NCBI GenBank assembly: GCA_016936335.1
Contig: JAFGXZ010000334.1
Span: forward strand, 1 to 8,191
DNA from: Fidelibacterota bacterium
GTDB lineage: Bacteria > Fidelibacterota > UBA2242
DNA: 8,191 nt
Reading direction: 5' to 3'
In this document: positions 1-5,572 of the stretch, in pieces
How the letters are laid out: each line of letters starts with the position of its first letter
How positions within the stretch are numbered: the stretch's first letter is position 1
Made by a program: the position numbers and the translations under genes
Notes under the pieces: generated by a model
Database searches by the model: none
What the model was told of the DNA's origin: nothing
Seen by the model: the letters and a program-made list of their open reading frames with translations, nothing else

Positions 1-272
1 GTATTATAGCCAATCATTCCGGCTTTAACCCGGTAATCGCCCGGAGGAACATTTAAAATTAAATATTCTCCATCTGCATTTGTGGCAGCACCCAGATAGC
101 TGCCTTCAATTATCACATTACACCCAAAAAGTGGCTCACCGGTGCTGGCATCTGTGACTCGCCCAACGATTTTTCCGCTTGTGCCGGAAAATCCAGGCTC
201 GGACAAAGCGAAGAGAATTAAAACCACAATGAGACCGATAAACCATTTGTGTAAAAACTTTAGATGTCTCAA
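1..272 (-). CDS. Secreted protein with N-terminal CarboxypepD_reg-like domain, probable TonB-dependent receptor (3' part missing)
   Basis: Only the first 90 codons lie in the window; the gene runs off the left edge. Residues 1-24 form a signal peptide: basic start (MRHLKFLHK), then a hydrophobic stretch (FIGLIVVLILFALS). Residues 33-90 match the beta-sandwich CarboxypepD_reg / carboxypeptidase-regulatory-like repeat: GKIVGRVTDASTGEPLFG, then VIIEGSYLGAATNADGEY, then NVPPGDYRVKAGMIGY. In FCB-group bacteria this repeat typically opens TonB-dependent outer-membrane receptors, and the neighbouring amylase suggests carbohydrate uptake; both are inferences because the barrel is not visible. The start is TTG at 272: an in-frame TGA lies at 300-302, no in-frame ATG or GTG lies between, and an AAGGG ribosome site sits 8 nt upstream. 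The gene lies 77 nt behind the amylase with no clear terminator between, so co-transcription is likely. It could instead be another secreted protein carrying this repeat. Confidence 0.8.
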   Translation of the reverse strand, partial: MRHLKFLHKWFIGLIVVLILFALSEPGFSGTSGKIVGRVTDASTGEPLFGCNVIIEGSYLGAATNADGEYLILNVPPGDYRVKAGMIGYN

Positions 273-280
273 TCCATATT

Positions 281-285
281 CCCTT
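281..285 (-). promoter_or_regulatory. Ribosome binding site deciding a TTG start
   Basis: The minus strand reads AAGGG here, 8 nt before the TTG at 272-270. No in-frame ATG or GTG exists between the upstream in-frame stop (300-302) and this TTG. An out-of-frame ATG at 277-275 is only 3 nt from the AAGGG and is followed after one codon by TGA, so it cannot be the gene start. Confidence 0.65.
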
Positions 286-349
286 TTATTAATTTGATGT
301 CACTTCAATCAATATCTTTATGATGTTCAATAAATATTATCCGTTACAC

Positions 350-2188
350 TTAATTCATCATTTTTTGGGCAATAATAAACGATTTCGCCCGGATTTTAGC
401 GTCGAAACGAGGAGAAATCGGTAATGGACACCAGCTGGATTTATCATTACAAAAATAATTCTGAAAATCAATGCTGCAATCTCTATCTGACAGATTGAAA
501 AGAACCCGGATGACCTCATCTTTATATTGGCGTTCAAACCCATAAAGTGCTTTTTCATCATCAGCGCATATTATCTCTAATGAGCCTCTCCGCAAGCTGG
601 GATATGAATTACGCATATTGCACAATTTCTGGTAATAAGCAAACAGTTCCATGTCGGGAGCAACTTTATCGATCGGTCTCTTTAAATCAAATACATGGAC
701 CCGTTCATCTTCATAATTGAATTCCGACCATAGCATCGGTTTACGGCAATCCGGATCATCAGCACCCCAGATCCCGACCTCATCTCCGTAATAAATATAT
801 GGCGCACCCAAATAGCAAAACTGGAAAACCAGGATTGTCTTTTGAATTTTGCGTTCTTCTGCAGTTGGTTTACGAATTTCAAATAATTCATCATAATTGA
901 GATTGGATGCATGATCAATCCAGCGATCAGGATTGGCCATCATCGATGCAAAACGCTCAGTATCATGACTGGCCATCAGGTTCTGTAAGACTTTTTGATT
1001 ATTTTCAGGATAATTTGCCCGGATAAACATTAACAAACTGTCCAACTGACTGGGCAGAATTTGGTTTTTTTGATCCACAAATGCTTTTAACATTGCATCG
1101 GCGAAACGATAATTCATCGTTGCATCAAATATATCGCCCTGCAACCATGGAGAAGTATCGAACATAATATTATCCCGAAAATTCTCCCACCAGACTTCAC
1201 CGGTAAGATAGGCTTCAGGATTAATGTCACGGACCCAAACCCGGAAATCACGCCAGAATTCCTTGTGAACCATTTCCGCCACATCCAGGCGCCAGCCATC
1301 AATGCCATCCGATGGATCACCATCGCCATTCGGATCCATCCAACGCCTGATGACATCGTGAATATGCTGACGAAATCCTTCACAAGGTCCGTTTTCATCT
1401 TCCCGAACCTCCGGTAAATCCAATATATCGTACCAACCCTGGTATTCAAACTCATTTTCCAGAGTCGCGGGATCATCAAAAGCTTTAATAACAAACCAAT
1501 CCCGAAACTTGCTGGCATTACCCTTTTTCTTTACATCCTCAAATGCCCAAAACGACAAACCAACATGATTAAAAACACCGTCTATAATGATTTTCATGTC
1601 CCGTTTATGGACTTCATCAACCAGTTTTAAAAACAACTTATCGGCCGATGTCCATTCCCAGGTATCCGGATTCTCCGCGATTTCCCGGTGCCAGATCAGG
1701 ATGTCCCCTTGCGGATCAGGACCAAAATTATTATCGATATGATGATACATTGTCGCGCCGTATTTATGAGAGGAAGCGGACTCAAATATCGGGTTCAGAT
1801 ACAATGAATTGACACCCAGATCCTGCAGATAATCAAGTTTATCGATTATTCCCTGTATATCACCACCGTAACGACGCAATTGGGCATTATAATAAAAACC
1901 CCGTGCGTTTTTCAACTCCCAGGGTTGCAATTTATACCAGTCCGATGTCCAGGGCATAATCGCCCATTCGGTCTGCTTGTCATAAGGCCAGGTACCTTCC
2001 AGTGTTTCAATTGTCGGATCGTTGCTTTTGTCCCCATTATAAAATCTATCAGGAAAGATCTGATACCATATCGCGTCAATTGCCCAGTCGGGAACTGCTG
2101 TAATTTTTGATCGCTCTGTACATGATGAAACAAGCATTGAAGAAATGATCAAACCAAAAAACAGCCCCGATAGAATTCTTTGTTTCAT
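350..2188 (-). CDS. GH13 alpha-amylase family lipoprotein (neopullulanase/cyclomaltodextrinase-like)
   Basis: This 612-residue glycoside hydrolase should cleave alpha-1,4 (possibly also alpha-1,6) links in starch, pullulan or maltodextrins outside the cytoplasm. Residues 1-23 are a lipoprotein signal ending in VSSC, so Cys23 is the likely lipidated N-terminus. The barrel opens with AIWYQIFPDRFYNGD (39-53). The GH13 motifs are complete: region I DGVFNH (203-208), region II GWRLD with nucleophile Asp302, region III TGEVWW with acid/base Glu331, and region IV SHD with His408 and Asp409. The SHD form is typical of the neopullulanase/cyclomaltodextrinase side of the family. An acidic loop DPNGDGDPSDG (285-295) precedes region II and may bind calcium. 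YIYYGDEVGIWGADDPDCRKP (464-484) is also typical. There is no N-terminal CBM34-like domain, so it is a barrel plus a C-terminal beta domain. Its own strong promoter lies at 2244-2272. Exact substrate and subfamily are not decided by sequence alone. Confidence 0.93.
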   Translation of the reverse strand: MKQRILSGLFFGLIISSMLVSSCTERSKITAVPDWAIDAIWYQIFPDRFYNGDKSNDPTIETLEGTWPYDKQTEWAIMPWTSDWYKLQPWELKNARGFYYNAQLRRYGGDIQGIIDKLDYLQDLGVNSLYLNPIFESASSHKYGATMYHHIDNNFGPDPQGDILIWHREIAENPDTWEWTSADKLFLKLVDEVHKRDMKIIIDGVFNHVGLSFWAFEDVKKKGNASKFRDWFVIKAFDDPATLENEFEYQGWYDILDLPEVREDENGPCEGFRQHIHDVIRRWMDPNGDGDPSDGIDGWRLDVAEMVHKEFWRDFRVWVRDINPEAYLTGEVWWENFRDNIMFDTSPWLQGDIFDATMNYRFADAMLKAFVDQKNQILPSQLDSLLMFIRANYPENNQKVLQNLMASHDTERFASMMANPDRWIDHASNLNYDELFEIRKPTAEERKIQKTILVFQFCYLGAPYIYYGDEVGIWGADDPDCRKPMLWSEFNYEDERVHVFDLKRPIDKVAPDMELFAYYQKLCNMRNSYPSLRRGSLEIICADDEKALYGFERQYKDEVIRVLFNLSDRDCSIDFQNYFCNDKSSWCPLPISPRFDAKIRAKSFIIAQKMMN

Positions 2189-2219
2189 TAATTTTAAATT
2201 ATGCCATATTTCGTGTAGT

Positions 2220-2242
2220 TCACATCTGAGTTACTAATGTGA
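2220..2242. promoter_or_regulatory. Inverted repeat at the amylase transcription start (possible operator)
   Basis: TCACAT (2220-2225) and ATGTGA (2237-2242) form 6-bp arms around an 11-nt centre. The repeat covers about -5 to +18 relative to the predicted start, where a repressor would block initiation. The half-sites are in the opposite order to a CRP site (TGTGA then TCACA), so this is not a CRP match. Arms this short can arise by chance. Confidence 0.35.
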
Positions 2243-2243
2243 C

Positions 2244-2272
2244 AATATATTATTTACAAAGGTACTTGTCAA
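2244..2272 (-). promoter_or_regulatory. Sigma70-type promoter of the amylase gene
   Basis: On the minus strand a perfect -35 hexamer TTGACA (2272-2267) is followed by exactly 17 nt and the -10 hexamer TATATT (2249-2244, 5 of 6 consensus). This predicts transcription starting near 2237, about 48 nt before the amylase ATG. It is the best promoter match in the window and lies in the expected intergenic position. An inverted repeat overlaps the predicted start. Confidence 0.75.
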
Positions 2273-2298
2273 CAGTTTTTTACAAATATTCCGGGTTT

Positions 2299-3183
2299 TT
2301 ATTTATCTTTTAACTGGCTTGCCGATAGAAAATGGCGAAAAGAATTATGGAGATGAACAACTTCATTATGCCCATCTCCCGAGTAAATAAACGTAACTTC
2401 TGATTCTCTTAGAAGATTATCAATTAATTCGGTTTCCATGCAGCTGTAATAGGGTATTTTCCAGTGATTAAAATCTTCCATCATGGCTTCGCTTTCCCAT
2501 TTCGTGCCACCATTTTCCGTATATATATTGATCAATTTACCGTTATAATTTTTAATCCAATGACAGAATTTCTGCATTTGACCATAGAGGGCATCAAATA
2601 GGAACACTTCTTTGATATGCCGAGTTAATCCACCCCGAAGCAAAATATAGGAAATAACATGATATCCGCCACTGTGGCCGGATAAAATAATTGTCCCCGG
2701 CTTCTTTGATGAAACCAACGTATCTTCAACTAATCTCTGAATTAATTCATTCATAAAGTTCGAAAAACCGTTCTCATCCTCAAGTTTTCCACCAAAGGAA
2801 TCCGGTGCCTTCAAGGGACCTTGGGGAACCACAAGAATTGCATTTTTACCACTCTGAGTGAACTGTTCAATAAGCCGGAAATAGACCAGCACACTATCCA
2901 CACTATTCCACCAGCCATGAAAATGAACGACAAAATCTATCTTGCCATCACTCCGGAAATCTTTCGGAATAAATACAGCCACACGATTGCTCTGATAATG
3001 ATCTTCAGCACTATAGAATTTACCATCGTAATTGTGCCCATTTGATCGTTTGGGATGAGGGAACGGCGCTGTTTCCAGCGAATAAAAAATGAGATCGCCA
3101 AAATCAGAATATTGCTTGGATAAATTTTCACTGATAAGCAGACTATTAAAAGCTATCAGCAAAGCAAGTATCTTTTTTCTCAT
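2299..3183 (-). CDS. Secreted alpha/beta hydrolase (serine esterase-like), substrate unknown
   Basis: The 294-residue protein has an N-terminal export signal (MRKK, then ILALLIAFNSLLIS, residues 5-18), so it probably acts in the periplasm or outside. The alpha/beta-hydrolase core is recognisable: VVHFHGWW (85-92) in the oxyanion-hole position, ILSGHSGGYH (166-175) as the nucleophile elbow with Ser171, FLFDALYG (194-201) with the likely acid Asp197, and SGDGHNEVVH (268-277) with the likely His272. The triad is therefore plausible and complete. I cannot name the family or substrate: peptidase-, lipase- and carbohydrate-esterase-like enzymes share this layout. It ends a tight four-gene set, 13 nt after the membrane-protein gene. 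The ATG has an AAGGA ribosome site at 3187-3191, although only 3 nt away. The amylase gene follows from its own promoter, so a role on decorated polysaccharide is conceivable but unproven. Confidence 0.85.
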   Translation of the reverse strand: MRKKILALLIAFNSLLISENLSKQYSDFGDLIFYSLETAPFPHPKRSNGHNYDGKFYSAEDHYQSNRVAVFIPKDFRSDGKIDFVVHFHGWWNSVDSVLVYFRLIEQFTQSGKNAILVVPQGPLKAPDSFGGKLEDENGFSNFMNELIQRLVEDTLVSSKKPGTIILSGHSGGYHVISYILLRGGLTRHIKEVFLFDALYGQMQKFCHWIKNYNGKLINIYTENGGTKWESEAMMEDFNHWKIPYYSCMETELIDNLLRESEVTFIYSGDGHNEVVHLHNSFRHFLSASQLKDK

Positions 3184-3196
3184 ATATCCTTGAAAG

Positions 3197-3571
3197 TTAA
3201 ATTAGAAAAAATGCCGAAGCTGCCAGACCAGCCGCAGTGATAATGATAAACAAACCGTATAACCGATAACTTTTATCTTCAAGTTTCTGTATCCATTCGA
3301 TTGTCGAACTGAGTTTATCAGACATTAGCAGATAGAATACGCCATCAATGAAAAGCAGAATACCAACAAGAAAAACAAAAAAACCGAATTTGGTTTCATG
3401 ACGAAAATACAGCGTTAGCAGTCCTAATATTATTTCAATGATTCCCGGAATAATATACAGATTCTTTTCCCTGAGATAATTAAGAAGATTTCTGACAAGA
3501 ACGCTTTTAAATACCAACATTAATCCAAATATCAGAAACAGCAAACTTTCTAACAGATAAAATGGAATCAT
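3197..3571 (-). CDS. Small four-helix integral membrane protein, function unknown
   Basis: I do not recognise this 124-residue protein. It is very hydrophobic with four probable transmembrane helices at about 3-22, 38-56, 62-83 and 104-123. A short basic loop lies after helix 1 (VRNLLNYLREKN, 26-37), and a longer charged loop between helices 3 and 4 (MSDKLSSTIEWIQKLEDKSYR, 83-103) looks amphipathic. No metal-binding or catalytic motif stands out; the only His is at 59 and there is no Cys. The gene sits 9 nt after the DUF362-ferredoxin gene and 13 nt before the secreted hydrolase, so it is almost certainly co-transcribed with both. GAGAG lies close before the ATG as a weak ribosome site. It could be a membrane partner of one of the neighbours, but nothing in the sequence shows this. 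Confidence 0.8.
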   Translation of the reverse strand: MIPFYLLESLLFLIFGLMLVFKSVLVRNLLNYLREKNLYIIPGIIEIILGLLTLYFRHETKFGFFVFLVGILLFIDGVFYLLMSDKLSSTIEWIQKLEDKSYRLYGLFIIITAAGLAASAFFLI

Positions 3572-3580
3572 AATCTCTCA

Positions 3581-4747
3581 CTAAAATGGATATATTAAAT
3601 CGAAAATTTTTCTGAATAACGGTATTCGAGCCCTGATCGCACCATAAGGACAAACTTCCTGACAACAATAGCAACGAATACATTTTTGATAATCATATAC
3701 CGGTGCTTGAGGATGGTTCTCATTCTTCCAGAACAGGGCTTTCGGAACTACTGGACATTGTTCGACGCAAATATTACAGCACCGGCAAACTTTCGGATCA
3801 ATTACTGGTTTTGATGTCAATAATTTTCGGGCAAATCTGTACTTCCATGATGAGCCACTTTCAATTTGAGGTCCTCTGGAAATATTAAAATCTTTTTTAA
3901 CAAACTGATGCCAATCATCGCCAACAATCCGAATCCGGTTTGTATCGCAAATTCCCAAGCCCGTTTCCGCACCAATTTTATTCGTCAGAACCCTATCGGG
4001 TTGAATATTCAATATAAGACAAGCAATGGAATCCATTGCAACAGGATCCGTGCTGAACATGAGAAATCCAGTATTAACCGGATCACCACTTCCGGGACCG
4101 TTTCCTTCCATAGATTGAATCGCGTCCATTATAAATAATTTCGGCTTCAGAAGATGATTCAAATCCACCAGCATTTCGGAAAAATGTTGAGCACTGGGTA
4201 GTTTAACATGAAATTCCGGTTTTGAAAATCCCGCAACACAACCAAACTGATTCTTCACTGCCCCGGTCATTCGGGTCAGATTGTGGGTTTTCAATTTTGG
4301 CAGACTGACAATAGCGTCACAATCACTGACAGCATTCACCAGTTTGAACTGTTTGATACGAAGCCCTTCAGGAAATGAGACCATCCGCCCTTGTTCAAAA
4401 TCCGCCAATGGAATATTCAATTCATCAGCAACCGGTTTTATGCCAATTTTAGCCAAAACGGTGCTGATTTTTCCCACGGCTGGCGAATCGCCATAAGACA
4501 GATGAAAAGATGATTCCTGAAGTAGTTGAGCAACAGCCCGAAACACTTCCGGATGTGTTGTAACGCATTTATCCGGAGTTTTACCGGACAGGGCATTTGG
4601 TTTTAATAATAGCTTTTGTTCATTACCGGAAAATATCGTTGAAAGCCCACCGATTAATTGAATCCCCTTGTGAACAGCTAATTGGACATCTTCCCTCTTA
4701 TAGGTCTGACATTTTACAACAGCAACAAGCGAATGATTATTATTCAT
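3581..4747 (-). CDS. DUF362 protein with C-terminal 2[4Fe-4S] ferredoxin domain
   Basis: The 388-residue protein has two parts. Residues about 6-300 match the DUF362 family: LLLKPNAL (46-53), TTHPEVFRAV (63-72), YGDSPAVG (85-92), VSLPKLKTHNLTRMTGAVKNQFG (147-169) and FSTDPVAMDSIAC (231-243). Residues 318-370 carry two classic ferredoxin motifs, CxxCxxCxxxCP: Cys321, 324, 327 and 331, then Cys356, 359, 362 and 366. Each motif should supply ligands for a [4Fe-4S] cluster, so the protein probably transfers electrons. DUF362 has no settled biochemical role that I can name. No signal peptide is visible; the C-terminus (PLFRKIFDLIYPF) is aromatic and hydrophobic and might touch the membrane. The gene starts 15 nt after rsmI without a visible Shine-Dalgarno sequence, which suggests translational coupling, and is followed 9 nt later by a four-helix membrane protein. 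Confidence 0.9.
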   Translation of the reverse strand: MNNNHSLVAVVKCQTYKREDVQLAVHKGIQLIGGLSTIFSGNEQKLLLKPNALSGKTPDKCVTTHPEVFRAVAQLLQESSFHLSYGDSPAVGKISTVLAKIGIKPVADELNIPLADFEQGRMVSFPEGLRIKQFKLVNAVSDCDAIVSLPKLKTHNLTRMTGAVKNQFGCVAGFSKPEFHVKLPSAQHFSEMLVDLNHLLKPKLFIMDAIQSMEGNGPGSGDPVNTGFLMFSTDPVAMDSIACLILNIQPDRVLTNKIGAETGLGICDTNRIRIVGDDWHQFVKKDFNISRGPQIESGSSWKYRFARKLLTSKPVIDPKVCRCCNICVEQCPVVPKALFWKNENHPQAPVYDYQKCIRCYCCQEVCPYGAIRARIPLFRKIFDLIYPF

Positions 4748-4762
4748 GGTATGGATAGTAAA

Positions 4763-5464
4763 TTATTCAGAAATTGATCTTTTCAACTTGCGGGTCAGAC
4801 CCTCAATCACCAGTACAAATTCGCCACGGGGTTTTGCCTTTTCAAAATGGCTGATGACTTCCGGAATACTGCCACGGACATATTCTTCGAAAAATTTAGT
4901 CATTTCACGACCGATAACAATCCGCCGATCTCCAAAATAGGTGGATAAATCTCCCAGTGTTTTCAGTAATCTTATCGGGCTTTCAAATATAATCATCGTA
5001 CGAGGTTCCAAGGCAAGTTCTTCAAGTCGGGTTTTACGCCCCTTCTTGCGAGGTAAAAATCCCTCAAAGGTAAAACGATCTGTGGCAAATCCTGAAGAAA
5101 CCAACACCGATAATAATGATGAAGGTCCCGGCACCGGAATTACTGAAATATCTGCCTCGACGGCTTTTTGGATGACGCGATAACCCGGATCGCTAATACC
5201 CGGAGTTCCGGCATCGGAAATTAACGCAACGTTTTTTCCCGATTCAAGCATACGGATCAGCGTACCGCTGCGTTTATCCTCGACTTCATCATAATAACTA
5301 ATTTTCTTTGTTTGAATTTCGTAATGACTCAGCAGCTTTGCAGAATGACGGGTATCTTCACAGGCAATAATATCGACAGTTCTTAGAATATCAATTGCTC
5401 TCAGGGTAATATCATCCAGATTCCCGATGGGCGTTGAAACGATGTAAAGAATACCTTTGCTCAT
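4763..5464 (-). CDS. rsmI: 16S rRNA (cytidine-1402-2'-O)-methyltransferase RsmI
   Basis: RsmI uses S-adenosylmethionine to methylate the ribose of C1402 in the decoding centre of 16S rRNA; it acts in the cytoplasm. The tetrapyrrole-methylase fold signatures are all present: IVSTPIGNLDDIT (8-20), ACEDTRHSAKLL (34-45), ALISDAGTPGISDPGYRVI (80-98), PVPGPSSLLSVLVSSG (110-125), FEGFLPRKKGRK (133-144) and RGEFVLVIEG (213-222). The ATG at 5464 fits the family start (YIVSTPIGNL follows at 7-16). At 233 residues it is shorter than the E. coli enzyme (about 286) and ends soon after the catalytic fold, so it lacks the usual C-terminal extension. ESPIRL (161-166) has Ile where ESPHRL is usual. It leads a close-packed set with the DUF362 gene 15 nt downstream. 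AGGA lies only 1 nt before the ATG, too close for a normal ribosome site. Confidence 0.95.
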   Translation of the reverse strand: MSKGILYIVSTPIGNLDDITLRAIDILRTVDIIACEDTRHSAKLLSHYEIQTKKISYYDEVEDKRSGTLIRMLESGKNVALISDAGTPGISDPGYRVIQKAVEADISVIPVPGPSSLLSVLVSSGFATDRFTFEGFLPRKKGRKTRLEELALEPRTMIIFESPIRLLKTLGDLSTYFGDRRIVIGREMTKFFEEYVRGSIPEVISHFEKAKPRGEFVLVIEGLTRKLKRSISE

Positions 5465-5482
5465 GTCCTGAATTTAGCAGTT

Positions 5483-5488
5483 ATTATA
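5483..5488 (-). promoter_or_regulatory. rsmI: TATAAT hexamer, possible -10 box of the rsmI operon
   Basis: The minus strand has a perfect TATAAT here, which would start transcription near 5476 and leave only about 12 nt before the rsmI ATG. The bases 16-18 nt upstream (such as AGGAAC) are a poor -35 and lie inside the 11-bp inverted repeat. It is therefore a weak promoter call. It may simply be the AT-rich tail of the terminator. Confidence 0.3.
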
Positions 5489-5490
5489 AA

Positions 5491-5519
5491 CAAAGGACAG
5501 GTAAAGTTCCTGTCCTTTG
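5491..5519 (-). terminator. Perfect 11-bp stem-loop after the aldehyde dehydrogenase gene
   Basis: CAAAGGACAGG (5491-5501) pairs perfectly with CCTGTCCTTTG (5509-5519) around a 7-nt loop. Read on the minus strand, the stem begins 53 nt after the aldehyde dehydrogenase stop and is followed by TTTATAATAA, which is U-rich but interrupted. On the plus strand no T-run follows, so it fits leftward termination best. The trailing tract also contains TATAAT, so the same repeat could be an operator in front of rsmI. Confidence 0.6.
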
Positions 5520-5572
5520 CATGATCCCCAAAAACGATAAAATGGGCCGTTTCCCCTGTATTAACACAGAAA

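Larger units (their letters stand above)
2189..2298 (-). other. Intergenic leader of the amylase gene
   Basis: These 110 nt separate the hydrolase stop from the amylase ATG. They hold a strong promoter, an inverted repeat at the predicted transcription start, and an AT-rich 5' untranslated region of about 48 nt. No clear Shine-Dalgarno sequence precedes the ATG: the last bases before it read TAAAATTA. Only 26 nt lie between the upstream stop codon and the -35 box, and I see no stem-loop plus U-tract there, so transcription from the upstream operon may read into the amylase gene. Confidence 0.6.

Noticed and set aside
294..312. TTGAT/ATCAA inverted repeat between the amylase and the partial receptor gene
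   Set aside because: It has 5-bp AT-rich arms with no T-run, so it is neither a terminator nor a convincing operator.
1114..1518. 134-codon minus-strand frame inside the amylase gene
   Set aside because: It is a shifted-frame shadow of the conserved GH13 region II-III segment; the real frame carries all catalytic motifs.
2220..2242. CRP-type site in the amylase promoter
   Set aside because: The arms are TCACA then TGTGA, the reverse of the CRP order, and the spacing is 11 rather than 6.
5533..5552. Further small stem near 5533-5552 (AAACG/CGTTT) after the aldehyde dehydrogenase
   Set aside because: It has only 5-bp arms with a 10-nt loop, far weaker than the 11-bp stem beside it.
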